From assembly GCA_002404055.1 (NCBI GenBank), contig DHIZ01000289.1, positions 12,727 through 26,493 on the forward strand: 13,767 nt of DNA. Reading direction: 5' to 3'. The position numbers and the translations under genes are program-made. Source of the DNA: Chloroflexi bacterium UBA4733. GTDB taxonomy: Bacteria; Chloroflexota; UBA4733. Of the stretch, positions 1-7,221 are shown in pieces (positions within the stretch are counted from its first letter, which is position 1; each line of letters opens with the position of its first letter). Below the pieces are notes generated by a model. It saw nothing but the letters and a program-made list of their open reading frames with translations, did no database searches and had not been told where the DNA came from.

Positions 1-5
1 GGAGG

Positions 6-38
6 TCCCAAGCATCCGGCGCAATGCTTTGGGGGACA
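6..38. repeat. imperfect inverted repeat at the window edge
   Basis: The arms GTCCC-AAGCAT and ATGCTT-T-GGGGGAC can pair around a short loop with one or two bulged bases. It could be the terminator of a gene left of the window, but there is no T run after it. Its position upstream of the promoter at 58-86 fits the end of a previous transcription unit. Low confidence. Confidence 0.3.
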
Positions 39-57
39 CCCGTTGCGGCCATGCCAC

Positions 58-86
58 TTGACAACTTGCCGTCTGCTGCCTATAGT
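58..86 (+). promoter_or_regulatory. sigma70-type promoter TTGACA-17-TATAGT
   Basis: A perfect -35 hexamer TTGACA lies at 58-63 and a -10 hexamer TATAGT at 81-86, with the ideal 17-base spacer. The predicted transcription start is about 92-94. That puts the palindrome at 101-112 immediately downstream of the start and leaves a leader of about 55 bases before the ATG at 149. This is one of the clearest promoters in the window. Confidence 0.75.
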
Positions 87-100
87 GGGGGCTGATTATA

Positions 101-112
101 GAACATTTGTTC
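101..112. promoter_or_regulatory. palindromic operator GAAC-ATTT-GTTC, LexA/SOS-box-like
   Basis: The 12-base sequence has perfect GAAC/GTTC half-sites separated by four bases. This is the core of the Gram-positive-type LexA (DinR) box, GAACnnnnGTTC. It sits about 8-20 bases downstream of the predicted transcription start, where a bound repressor would block elongation. LexA control is inferred from motif and position only, and another dimeric repressor could use the same site. It overlaps a possible TTG start at 107, which argues against that start. Confidence 0.5.
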
Positions 113-148
113 CTTATTTGGCACGCACCAGGAAGACGAGGTAGCACG

Positions 149-718
149 ATGCCCCCGGAGACTGCACAGCGAGAGCGGGCGCCCAGTCAGGCGGACCTGC
201 GTACCGCCCTACGCGCCTACATCCGCTGGACGCTGTACACGGATGCACCGGCCCGCCTGGGGGCGCCGGTGCTCAGCCTCCCCCGCCTGGACACGGCGGT
301 GGTCACGGAGGCGGACGTCTATACTGCCCACCCCGGCAGCGACGATCCACGGCTTGATGAAGCAGGACGCCCGCGCCCACGCACGTTTCACCAGGTGCGC
401 GGCGTCACGACGCTGGTACGTGGGCCAGGCGGGCACGACCCGGTCGGTCTGCAGGCCGGCCATGCCGACGGCTGGCGGCACTACATCGAAGGCGAACTCG
501 CCAACCAACCGGCAACATTGCACTTTGAGCGCGACACGGTCAAGGCGCTGGTCCACCGGCTCTCGCCACGCGACCAGCAAGCGATCTGGGATATCGGCAA
601 CCGTCTCACCAAGGAGGCCGCCATAGCGCACCGTTGCTCGCTCGGCGCCATCAAACTAGCAGCCAAAGATGCGCTCGACCGTCTCCTTGCCTTGCTCTAT
701 GCCTCGCCAAACCGGTAA
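149..718 (+). CDS. uncharacterised protein with C-terminal sigma-70 region 4-like helix-turn-helix
   Basis: A 189-residue protein I do not recognise overall. Residues 137-184 have the pattern of a sigma-70 region 4 or related helix-turn-helix: LSPRDQQAI, then a TKEAAIAHR helix, then a basic recognition-like helix (LGAIKLAAKDALDRLL). The N-terminal 130 residues are polar, with no signal peptide or membrane segment, so it should be cytoplasmic and may bind DNA. I chose ATG 149, which has GACGAGG about seven bases upstream. The longer frame from TTG 107 lacks a ribosome site and begins inside the palindromic operator. It stands alone, with its own strong promoter, convergent with the solute-binding-protein genes and separated from them by a large inverted repeat. 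It could be a phage- or plasmid-type regulator; a full sigma factor is unlikely because no region 2 is visible. Confidence 0.6.
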   Translation: MPPETAQRERAPSQADLRTALRAYIRWTLYTDAPARLGAPVLSLPRLDTAVVTEADVYTAHPGSDDPRLDEAGRPRPRTFHQVRGVTTLVRGPGGHDPVGLQAGHADGWRHYIEGELANQPATLHFERDTVKALVHRLSPRDQQAIWDIGNRLTKEAAIAHRCSLGAIKLAAKDALDRLLALLYASPNR

Positions 719-740
719 CAGCAGGGAGGCGGCTACGAAC

Positions 741-874
741 AGGGCGGCGACTGTGGGCCCAGGGGGCACCCTCCGCCAGGTCACGCGGGCGACTGCGGGC
801 GCATGGATGTCACCGGCGCCGCATTGGCCCGTTTGTTGGCGGAGGGTGCCCCCTGGGCCCACAGTCGCCGCCCT
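741..874. repeat. intergenic nested-palindrome element, copy 1 (perfect 38-bp inverted repeat)
   Basis: Positions 741-778 and 837-874 are exact reverse complements (38 of 38), around a 58-base loop. The loop holds a further GGGCGACTGCGGG unit. The right arm contains GAGGGTGCCCCCTGGGCCC (842-860), which recurs exactly at 5818-5836. It fills the gap between the convergent genes ending at 718 and 880, so transcripts from either side would fold into a very stable hairpin. No T run follows either arm, so it is not a standard intrinsic terminator. Confidence 0.85.
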
Positions 875-879
875 CTTGC

Positions 880-2406
880 TTACTGCGGGGTCTGCTGCAG
901 GAAGGCACTGACTTCCTGGCTGATCTGTGTCGCCGCGGTCTGGGTGTCGGTCTGCGCGTTCCAGATCATCGGCAAGTGCTTGTTGATGATGTCGTTGATC
1001 TTGCTCTGATCCTTGCTGAGCAGCCGGAAGTTGTCGTACTTGCCGGTTTGCAGCAGCGTGAAGTCGAAGCCGGGCGTCTCCAGGCTGGCGATGCCCTTGT
1101 GGACCTGCAAGGTCTTGTCCTGGGCGTTCTTGGAGAACGGCACTCCCGTACCCCACTCGGCAAAGATCATCAGGCCATCCGGCCCGCACTTGTACTTGGC
1201 GTAGCTCCAGGCTGCATCGTTGGTCGCCTTCCCTTTGGCGATGGCCACCATCGTCGGGCCGCCGGTGGCGTAGTCGTTGGCGTAGGTGGCCTGCTTCGGG
1301 TACGGCGCCATCCCCCACTTGAACTGCGTGATGTCCTTGTAGATGCCGATACCGGTGGTCCAGCGGGCGTTCATGGCGAGTCGCCCGGCCAAAAAGGCCT
1401 TGTCGGTATCGGTGCCGACCTGCTTGTTGAAGTTGCTGGGGATGATCTTGTCCTTGTTGATGGCGTCGCGCAGGAAATTGAGTGCCTGCACGTCGGCGCT
1501 CTGGTCGTAGAGGCACTTCGTCGGATGGCGGACAGAATCGAACTCCTGGCCACCGGCGGCGTCGATCCAGAGCCGTGATAGCCCCATCACTGACGCGGCG
1601 GTCGTGTAGCTGCCATCCGGCTTCATGGCGTTTAACTTCCGGGCGGCATCAAGATAGTTCTCCCAAGTCCATTGGTTGGCTTGGTAGAGCTCGTAGGGCG
1701 TCTTGAGCCCTTTCTGCCGGAAGAGGTCGCCATTGTAGAACATCACGTTGGGGCTGGCTTCCCCAGTCAGCGCCAGTATCTGGCCGCCTTTGTACTGGTA
1801 GATCTTGTTGTACATGGGCTGGGAGAGCGGGTCCTTCAAGTACTGGTCTAGCCAGGCATCCGTATCCTGATGAATGCGGGGAGCGAGGTCCAACGCCAAA
1901 CCGGCATCGCCGAACTGGATCACCCAGGGCAGGTCCATGGCAAAGGCATCGGGGCCGGAGCTGCCGGCGAAGGCGGCCAGCAGCTTTTCGTAGAGGCTAC
2001 CGGGAGGGTTACTGAGGTTGACCACGACCGACGGGTTCGCCTGCATGAAGGCCGTGGCGATGCGCTTCTCGCGGGCGTCATAGTCAGTGCTGCCCCAGTA
2101 CCAGTATTCGATGGCGGTTTGGCCGGTCTTGACCGGGATCTTGGTGGGCGACGGCGTTGCCGCCGCCGACCCGGCGGCTTTCGTAGCGGCAGCGCTGGTG
2201 GTCCTCGCAGCCGTGCTGGTAGCGGCGGCAACGCTGGCGGCAGAGCTGCTGGCAGCCGCCGTGGTGACGGCCGCCGACGATGCGCCGGTAGTCGTTGCAG
2301 TCGCGCCGCAGGCGGCCAGGGCCAGCGTCCCGGCCAGACCGGCGATGCCGGTCAGCAAGGTCCTGCGGGAGCGAAAGAGAGCGGAGGATTGTTGCGAATC
2401 GACCAT
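880..2406 (-). CDS. extracellular solute-binding lipoprotein, family 1 (sugar ABC transporter), downstream member of pair
   Basis: A 508-residue substrate-binding protein of the SBP_bac_1 (carbohydrate) type. The N-terminus has a twin-arginine-like motif (SRRTLLTG, residues 13-20), a hydrophobic core, and a lipobox LAAC with the lipidated Cys33. A low-complexity Ala/Ser/Thr stalk follows at residues 34-96, then the two-lobed binding domain, with family-typical stretches such as AFMQANPSVVV, LYEKLLAAFAGSSGPD and MNARWTTGIG. It should sit on the outer face of the membrane and hand a sugar or oligosaccharide to an ABC permease. ATG 2406 was chosen because AAAGGA lies about seven bases upstream and it places the Tat motif correctly; the open frame runs further back to 2628 without support. 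It lies 80 bases downstream of the second binding protein and is probably co-transcribed with it. Neither permease nor ATPase genes are in view. The substrate cannot be read from sequence. Confidence 0.88.
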   Translation of the reverse strand: MVDSQQSSALFRSRRTLLTGIAGLAGTLALAACGATATTTGASSAAVTTAAASSSAASVAAATSTAARTTSAAATKAAGSAAATPSPTKIPVKTGQTAIEYWYWGSTDYDAREKRIATAFMQANPSVVVNLSNPPGSLYEKLLAAFAGSSGPDAFAMDLPWVIQFGDAGLALDLAPRIHQDTDAWLDQYLKDPLSQPMYNKIYQYKGGQILALTGEASPNVMFYNGDLFRQKGLKTPYELYQANQWTWENYLDAARKLNAMKPDGSYTTAASVMGLSRLWIDAAGGQEFDSVRHPTKCLYDQSADVQALNFLRDAINKDKIIPSNFNKQVGTDTDKAFLAGRLAMNARWTTGIGIYKDITQFKWGMAPYPKQATYANDYATGGPTMVAIAKGKATNDAAWSYAKYKCGPDGLMIFAEWGTGVPFSKNAQDKTLQVHKGIASLETPGFDFTLLQTGKYDNFRLLSKDQSKINDIINKHLPMIWNAQTDTQTAATQISQEVSAFLQQTPQ

Positions 2407-2486
2407 GACTGTTCCTTTCCCAATCCATAGCGTGCGCGGGACCATCACCAGCACACAATCACGTCGGGCAACGGCGCGCAGTACCG

Positions 2487-4037
2487 TTACGAGTAGACTG
2501 GCGACTTCCAGCCGACAGGGAGGTACCAGGCTGAGAGGTCTCGCCGTTCCTTGGCCTGATCCAGGAGCGGCTGGATCGTCTGCTCGAGCTTGGTCGTGGT
2601 TTCCGAGACATTGGCTTTGTTGTTCCACATGGCGTCGAGCACCTTGCCAGTCATGCTGTCCATCTGCGGCCAGACATCGGTGACCGGCTGCTCGCCCTCG
2701 TGGTTCGGCCCATCGGCGAACACCTGCCAGTTGACCCCGTCTCCCTGCTCGAGGAAGGCCTTGGAGGTAGCAACACTGTGCCGGCTGGGAACACCGCGAC
2801 CGCTCTTGCCGATGACCAGTTGCCCTTCAGGGCCGGTGATGTACTCCATGAGTTGGAACGCCTCGTCTTTGTTCTTGCTGCCGTTCCAGATCGTCAGCGA
2901 GTCGGATGGATCGCGGGTCCAAATCCCAGCCTTACCCTTGGGTACCGGCACGACATCCCAGGGCACCTTCGCAGCGGCGCGCAGGCCTGGAATGGAGTAC
3001 GGTCCTGAAAGGAACATGGCTACGCCGCCCGTGTTGAAGTCGGCATGCTTCTGTGACGGCTGGGACCAGACATTGTACTTCCAGCGCAGGTCGACCAGGA
3101 ACTGCCAGGCGTCCTGCACTGCTTGCTGAGTGTACTGAACCTTCGTCAATTCCTGGTTCACGACCTGGCCGCCGTTGCTCCAAATCCAGGGCAGGCTATA
3201 CACCCACCACGTGGATATATCGCAGCCGAAGATCGTCTTATCCGACTTCGTGAGCTTCTGTGCAGTGCTGAGGAAGGCATTCCAGTCCCAGGTATCGTCT
3301 CCCCACTTGGCCGACGGCGGTGTTATGCCAGCTTGCTTGAAGATATCTTTGTTGTAGTACACAACGACTGGCGTCGTATCCCAGGGAACGGTATATTGGT
3401 GTCCTTGCACCTTCCCCTTCGACCAGGTAATGGGGAAGTACTCTGCCGGCTTAACGATGGTGGACTTGGCGATGTAGGGGTCCAGGTTCTCGAAGACGCC
3501 GTCCACAGCGTAATGCGGCACCTGCTTTGTTTCATATTCGTAGAGGTCGCCACCGGAGCCGCCGGCGAACTGGACAGCGAACTTCTCAAAATTCAGGCCG
3601 CCGTCCACGTAGGCAACCTTGATTCCCGTCTTCTTGCTGAAGTCATCGACGATTTGCTGAAATGGTTTCGATTCAGCCAGGCCGATCCCCGGCGACTCAA
3701 AGACGACCGATCCTTTGCCGGACGACTTCGGCGGCGGCACCGGCGAGGGCGTCGGTCCGCCCTTCGCAGCCGCCGTTGTCGCCACCGCGGCAGTAGCGCT
3801 CGTCGCCACCGCGGTCTTGGCACTCGACGTCGCAGCCTGAGACGTCGCAGCAGCAACGCTGGCGCTGCCGGCGACGGTCACCGAGGCGCTCCCCGACGTG
3901 CCACCGGAGGTTGCTGGGGCGCCGGCCCCGCAGGCGGCCAGCAGCCCAGCCGCGCTCACCCCAATAACGCTACGTCCCAGCACTCGCAAACAGCACCGCC
4001 TGCTGATGCCTTGCCGACCGTTCCCCAACCCAACCAC
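2487..4037 (-). CDS. extracellular solute-binding lipoprotein, family 1 (sugar ABC transporter), promoter-proximal member
   Basis: A 516-residue SBP_bac_1-type carbohydrate-binding protein. From the GTG start, residues 12-20 carry a twin-arginine-like SRRCCLRVL, followed by a hydrophobic core and a lipobox LAAC with Cys36. An Ala/Ser/Thr-rich stalk, then Pro-rich, runs to about residue 108 and the binding domain follows (FQQIVDDFSKKTGIKV, YTVPWDTTPVVVYYNKDIF, EAFQLMEYITGPEGQ). The GTG at 4037 was preferred over ATG 4103 because AAGGAG lies exactly seven bases upstream of it and the resulting signal peptide has normal length. Aromatic residues in the binding lobe (WWVYSLPWIWSNGG) fit sugar stacking. 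It is the first gene of a minus-strand pair and diverges from a GH99-like lipoprotein gene. It is clearly different in sequence from its neighbour, so the pair is not a recent duplication. Confidence 0.88.
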   Translation of the reverse strand: MVGLGNGRQGISRRCCLRVLGRSVIGVSAAGLLAACGAGAPATSGGTSGSASVTVAGSASVAAATSQAATSSAKTAVATSATAAVATTAAAKGGPTPSPVPPPKSSGKGSVVFESPGIGLAESKPFQQIVDDFSKKTGIKVAYVDGGLNFEKFAVQFAGGSGGDLYEYETKQVPHYAVDGVFENLDPYIAKSTIVKPAEYFPITWSKGKVQGHQYTVPWDTTPVVVYYNKDIFKQAGITPPSAKWGDDTWDWNAFLSTAQKLTKSDKTIFGCDISTWWVYSLPWIWSNGGQVVNQELTKVQYTQQAVQDAWQFLVDLRWKYNVWSQPSQKHADFNTGGVAMFLSGPYSIPGLRAAAKVPWDVVPVPKGKAGIWTRDPSDSLTIWNGSKNKDEAFQLMEYITGPEGQLVIGKSGRGVPSRHSVATSKAFLEQGDGVNWQVFADGPNHEGEQPVTDVWPQMDSMTGKVLDAMWNNKANVSETTTKLEQTIQPLLDQAKERRDLSAWYLPVGWKSPVYS

Positions 4038-4044
4038 GATGCGA

Positions 4045-4050
4045 CTCCTT
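4045..4050 (-). promoter_or_regulatory. ribosome binding site AAGGAG fixing a GTG start
   Basis: On the minus strand AAGGAG is followed by seven bases and then GTG (4037-4035). It is the best Shine-Dalgarno match near the second binding-protein gene and decides its start against ATG 4103, which has none. Confidence 0.65.
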
Positions 4051-4212
4051 CCGCGCCAACGTCGTCGGCCCCACACCGAACGACCACCAGCCATTTCGAC
4101 CAACGTTCACCCAGAATGAAGGCCCGGATTCGTCGCAGGCGCCCGACCGTCCGACGCTCGTGGGCAACCAGCGCGTAGTCCAAAGTCTGAATTCGAATGA
4201 TGTCTAAAAAAG

Positions 4213-4240
4213 ATAGTACAGTAAAAGCCAACGTTGTCAA
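4213..4240 (-). promoter_or_regulatory. sigma70-type promoter TTGACA-16-TACTAT for the binding-protein pair
   Basis: Read on the minus strand, the -35 TTGACA is at 4240-4235 and the -10 TACTAT at 4218-4213, with a 16-base spacer. Transcription would start near 4205, giving a leader of about 165 bases before the GTG at 4037. An 8-base palindrome ATTCGAAT (4191-4198) lies just downstream of the start and could be part of an operator. The -35 abuts the possible GTG of the divergent gene. Confidence 0.65.
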
Positions 4241-4261
4241 GTGCGATGGAAAGGGCCCAAG

Positions 4262-5737
4262 ATGGAGCGAATGGCAATGCAATCTTTGTCGTCGCGCACG
4301 GCGCCGGCGCAGATCGTTTTGCTCGCGCTCGTTATCCTCCTGACCGCCTGTGCGCCGTCGGCCCAGGCGGCGGTTGCCGGGACGAGTGCGCCAACCTCCC
4401 TTCCGGTCACTGCGACGCCGGACGTCGCCAGCGTCGCCGGGTCAACGCCCCTCCCGACAATGCCACCAGTAGAGACCGCAACGCCCGCCGGGGGGATAGA
4501 CCCCGGTGCAGCGCTCACGCAGGCCGACACGGCAGTCGGTCCAACAGCATCTCCGGCCGACTCCACTGCGCAGGCGTCGTCCACAGCGACGCCGATCCCG
4601 GCGCCGGCGGGCTACCCTGGGCAGTCCAACCTGGTGCCGCCCGGATTTCCTACACCGACGACGGCCTACGAGCGCCTGGCGCCCGGGGGGCCGCCGCACG
4701 ATCCCGGCTCCCTGGCCTGGGCGCACCCTGGCTCCTTTATAGCGCCGACCTGGACGAACTTCACGCTGAACAGCTTCAGTTCGTCTCAGCGTCTCGCCAC
4801 CACCTACTACTTCTACTGGCACGACTTCACCAACCCGGCGCGTCTGTCCCGCTTCGACCTCAACCAGTTCGGGCAGCCACCCGACGCCGCCCACTACAGC
4901 TTCCTGTCGCCGGAGACCCACCAGCGTCAGTTCCAGGACATGCTTGATGCCGGTCTGGATTTCGTGTTACCCGTGTACTGGGGCGAACCGGGCCACCCTG
5001 GCCGCACCACCGCCGAAACATCACCGCACTACTGGAGCACCGAGGGCATCTCGCCGATGGTGGAAGCACTGGATCAGATGCAGGCGGCCGGCTCCAGGCC
5101 GCTCCAAATCGGTATGTTCTACGACACCACAATCCTGGCCAACGCCGATCTCACAACAGCCGCCGGCAAAGAGTACTTCTACGTCAATGTCCGCGACTAC
5201 TTCTCGCGCATCCCGCCGAACTACTGGGCAGCGATCGATAACCAGCCGATTGTTTGGCTGTACGACACGCTCTGGGTCTCGAAGTTCGATCAATCCAGCA
5301 TCGACTACCTCTCCGATCGCTTCGCCCAGGATTTTGGCGGCCTGCGACCGTACATTGTGCTGGAGAGCCAGTGGGAGCACAGCAAGGGCGTTACCCCCCA
5401 ACAAACCGTGCACGGCAGCGGCCTCTACAGTTGGGGGGCGGGACCAAGCGGCTACAACTCAGACCCGAATTTCACGGTCGCCGAGGTTGGTCCCGGCTTC
5501 AACAACACTGCCTATTGCAAGGGTGGCCCCTCCCACAATTGCTTCGACGTTGGGCGTGGCGACGGTAGCTACTACGCAACCCAACTCCAGCAGGCGGTCA
5601 ACAGCCCCCACAACATCATGGCGGTTGAGACCTGGAACGAGTTCAGCGAGGGCACGGAGGTTGCCGAAACGATCCAGGATGGTCGGCGCTTCATTGATCT
5701 GACCCGGCAATACGTTGATCTGTTCAAGGCTAGGTGA
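4262..5737 (+). CDS. GH99-like / DUF5010-type glycosidase-like lipoprotein
   Basis: A 491-residue surface lipoprotein. The signal sequence ends in a lipobox LTAC (Cys30). A Thr/Pro/Ala stalk extends to about residue 128, and the catalytic-type domain occupies about 178-488. That domain begins with a strand and aromatic run (TTYYFYWHDF) and contains DAGLDFVLPVYWGEPG, QPIVWLYDTLW, and near the end ETWNEFSEGTEV (456-467). The last motif matches the conserved WNEW.EGT block of GH99/GH71-like TIM barrels, in which a Glu is catalytic. It probably acts on a glycan outside the cell; linkage and substrate are unknown, and loss of activity cannot be excluded. ATG 4262 is preceded by GGAAAGGG with seven bases spacing; GTG 4241 would add seven residues. 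It diverges from the sugar-binding-protein pair, which suggests a shared substrate. The stop abuts repeat element copy 2. Confidence 0.75.
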   Translation: MERMAMQSLSSRTAPAQIVLLALVILLTACAPSAQAAVAGTSAPTSLPVTATPDVASVAGSTPLPTMPPVETATPAGGIDPGAALTQADTAVGPTASPADSTAQASSTATPIPAPAGYPGQSNLVPPGFPTPTTAYERLAPGGPPHDPGSLAWAHPGSFIAPTWTNFTLNSFSSSQRLATTYYFYWHDFTNPARLSRFDLNQFGQPPDAAHYSFLSPETHQRQFQDMLDAGLDFVLPVYWGEPGHPGRTTAETSPHYWSTEGISPMVEALDQMQAAGSRPLQIGMFYDTTILANADLTTAAGKEYFYVNVRDYFSRIPPNYWAAIDNQPIVWLYDTLWVSKFDQSSIDYLSDRFAQDFGGLRPYIVLESQWEHSKGVTPQQTVHGSGLYSWGAGPSGYNSDPNFTVAEVGPGFNNTAYCKGGPSHNCFDVGRGDGSYYATQLQQAVNSPHNIMAVETWNEFSEGTEVAETIQDGRRFIDLTRQYVDLFKAR

Positions 5738-5847
5738 GCCGCGACTGCGGTCTGCGGCCCAAAGACAGGACTGCGGTCCTGGGGAGTTCGTCGGCACGGC
5801 AGTGCGGTCTTTGGGCCGAGGGTGCCCCCTGGGCCCGCAGTCGCGGC
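5738..5847. repeat. intergenic nested-palindrome element, copy 2
   Basis: The terminal repeats GCCGCGACTGCGG (5738-5750) and CCGCAGTCGCGGC (5835-5847) are perfect inverses. Inside them, CGGCCCAAAGAC (5755-5766) pairs perfectly with GTCTTTGGGCCG (5807-5818), and AGGA-CTGCGG-TCCT (5767-5780) forms a small hairpin. Positions 5818-5836 are identical to 842-860 of copy 1, and the left end closely matches copy 3. It begins on the base after the stop codon of the GH99-like gene. Confidence 0.8.
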
Positions 5848-5888
5848 ACCGGGGGGGGCGACCATCGTCCCCCGCCTGGATGGCGGCG

Positions 5889-5917
5889 TTGACAGCTTGG
5901 CGGAGACTTGCCATACT
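5889..5917 (+). promoter_or_regulatory. sigma70-type promoter TTGACA-17-CATACT
   Basis: A perfect TTGACA at 5889-5894 is followed by a 17-base spacer and CATACT (5912-5917, four of six consensus bases). The predicted start is near 5924, leaving a leader of about 59 bases before ATG 5983. It lies downstream of repeat copy 2 and should drive the two secreted-protein genes as a unit separate from the GH99-like gene. Confidence 0.55.
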
Positions 5918-5982
5918 TCGGGCGGCGCAGCGCTTTCCGGTAAGTGCTCCCAGGGGAAAGAAGGGACAATAAGGACAAAGCT

Positions 5983-7203
5983 ATGAATCGTCGTTCGATC
6001 TTTGCTGCCCTCGCCGCGATGCTCTTGCTCACGCTGGCGCTGGTGCAGTACCCCGGCGCTCAGGCACAGGCCACCGGGCCAGATTTCGACCTGCCGAATG
6101 GCGCCGGGCATTTCTACACCCAGACCAACGCCGGCGCCGGGCCGCAATACGGCTACCGCATTACGAATGAGAACGGCGTCAATTTCTGGACCGAGTTCCA
6201 GCGTTTGGGCGGGGTGAACGTGCTCGGCTACCCGGTGTCGCGTCGCTTCACCCTGGACGGCTTCACCGTACAGGCCACGCAGAAGGTAATTCTACAGTGG
6301 CGCCCGGATATTCACCAGGTGTACTTCATCAACGTTTTCGACAAGTTGCACGACATGGGGTTGGACGGCGTCCTCCAGGCGACCTACCAGATTCCGCCCC
6401 AACTCGATCCTTCCTTCGACAGTGGCAAGACCGGTTTTGACCAGATCAGCAAGGCGCGTCTGGCCTTGCTCAACGCCGACCTGAGCATCGCCGCTCGCTA
6501 CTACAACGGCGGGGCGCTGGCAGCCGCAATTCTCTACAACGGTCTGCCGACGTCTCAAGTCACCAACGAAGGTCCCTTTTCATCGATCCGGGCCCAACGT
6601 ATTGCTATCCAGCACTGGAGCGCCGATAATCCAGCCGCCGGTATCAAGGCCGGTGACCTGAGCGTAGTCAACGGTGGCGACATCGCCAAGACGCTCGGCC
6701 TGGTCCCGCTGGCCGCCACCTACACCGAGACGAGCACGGGCGCCGTCAATGCACCGACACCCACCGTGACACCCACCCCGCTGGCAACTGCGACGCCGGT
6801 TGCGACAGCCACGCCGACCGCGACGCCGCGACCCGCCTTCCCCTACATTTCCAAAGAAGTGACGGCGCCACCGCAAGACTGCGGCGCCAGTGTGCCCTGC
6901 CAGGCCGCTGCGCCAAATCTCGGTCAGCAGTACATCACCGGGCACGTCCTCGACCCCAGCGGCAATGGACTGTCGGGCATTAGCCTGCGAATGATCTACT
7001 ATGGCAACTCCAGCGACGTTCAGACAGCCTACGACGGCAAGTTCACGTTCGTCCTGGCGACAAACTGCCCGCAGACACCGCTCACCTTCAACGCCTTCGT
7101 GATCGACAGTAGCGGCAACCCGATCTCCGATACCCGCACGATCAACTACTCCAATTGCAACGTGGCCGGCGAGTTCCATTTCGACTTTGTTCGGACATCG
7201 TAG
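5983..7203 (+). CDS. secreted surface protein: FW..F/LGYP module, Pro/Thr stalk, carboxypeptidase-regulatory-like domain
   Basis: A 406-residue exported protein. Residues 1-30 form a Sec signal peptide (basic MNRR, long hydrophobic core, AQA cleavage region) with no lipobox. Residues 55-109 hold a module with FWTEFQRLGGVNVLGYP and DGFTVQATQKVILQWRPD, a pattern I know from many exported Chloroflexota proteins and loosely resembling LGFP repeats; its function is not established. Residues 255-284 are a Pro/Thr stalk (PTPTVTPTPLAT). Residues 315-404 look like a carboxypeptidase-regulatory-like beta-sandwich (ITGHVLDPSGNGLSGI, then AYDGKFTFVL). Cysteines 300, 306, 362 and 392 may form disulfides. 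ATG 5983 has AAGGA seven bases upstream. It is probably a binding or adhesion protein at the cell surface. It shares an operon with the next lipoprotein gene, 18 bases downstream. Confidence 0.75.
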   Translation: MNRRSIFAALAAMLLLTLALVQYPGAQAQATGPDFDLPNGAGHFYTQTNAGAGPQYGYRITNENGVNFWTEFQRLGGVNVLGYPVSRRFTLDGFTVQATQKVILQWRPDIHQVYFINVFDKLHDMGLDGVLQATYQIPPQLDPSFDSGKTGFDQISKARLALLNADLSIAARYYNGGALAAAILYNGLPTSQVTNEGPFSSIRAQRIAIQHWSADNPAAGIKAGDLSVVNGGDIAKTLGLVPLAATYTETSTGAVNAPTPTVTPTPLATATPVATATPTATPRPAFPYISKEVTAPPQDCGASVPCQAAAPNLGQQYITGHVLDPSGNGLSGISLRMIYYGNSSDVQTAYDGKFTFVLATNCPQTPLTFNAFVIDSSGNPISDTRTINYSNCNVAGEFHFDFVRTS

Positions 7204-7221
7204 CCAAGGAGTACGGCGGCG

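Noticed and set aside
107..148. TTG 107 as the start of the first gene
   Set aside because: It has no ribosome site and lies inside the palindromic operator close to the predicted transcription start; ATG 149 has a good ribosome site.
741..874. Classical rho-independent terminator
   Set aside because: The hairpin is far longer than usual, has a 58-base loop, and has no T run on either side. It also belongs to a dispersed repeat family.
656..1516. Minus-strand open frame in another frame over the binding-protein gene and the repeat
   Set aside because: It is a frame shadow of the gene at 880-2406: Arg/Gln-rich with no recognisable domain.
634..1578. Long plus-strand open frame (314 codons)
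   Set aside because: It lies antisense to the sugar-binding-protein gene and spans the inverted repeat. Its product has no domain or signal, and the opposite strand has clear family motifs, a lipobox and a ribosome site.
2407..2628. N-terminal extension of the downstream binding protein to ATG 2628
   Set aside because: It would bury the Tat/lipobox signal behind 74 extra residues and overlap the end of the upstream gene; ATG 2406 has a ribosome site and proper signal geometry.
880..4037. Recent gene duplication of the two binding proteins
   Set aside because: They share only family-level architecture. The mature sequences are clearly different, so independent family members are more likely.
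3123..4178. Plus-strand open frame of 351 codons
   Set aside because: It is antisense to the second binding protein. Its second half is Arg/Ser-rich low complexity from the reverse of the Ala/Ser stalk.
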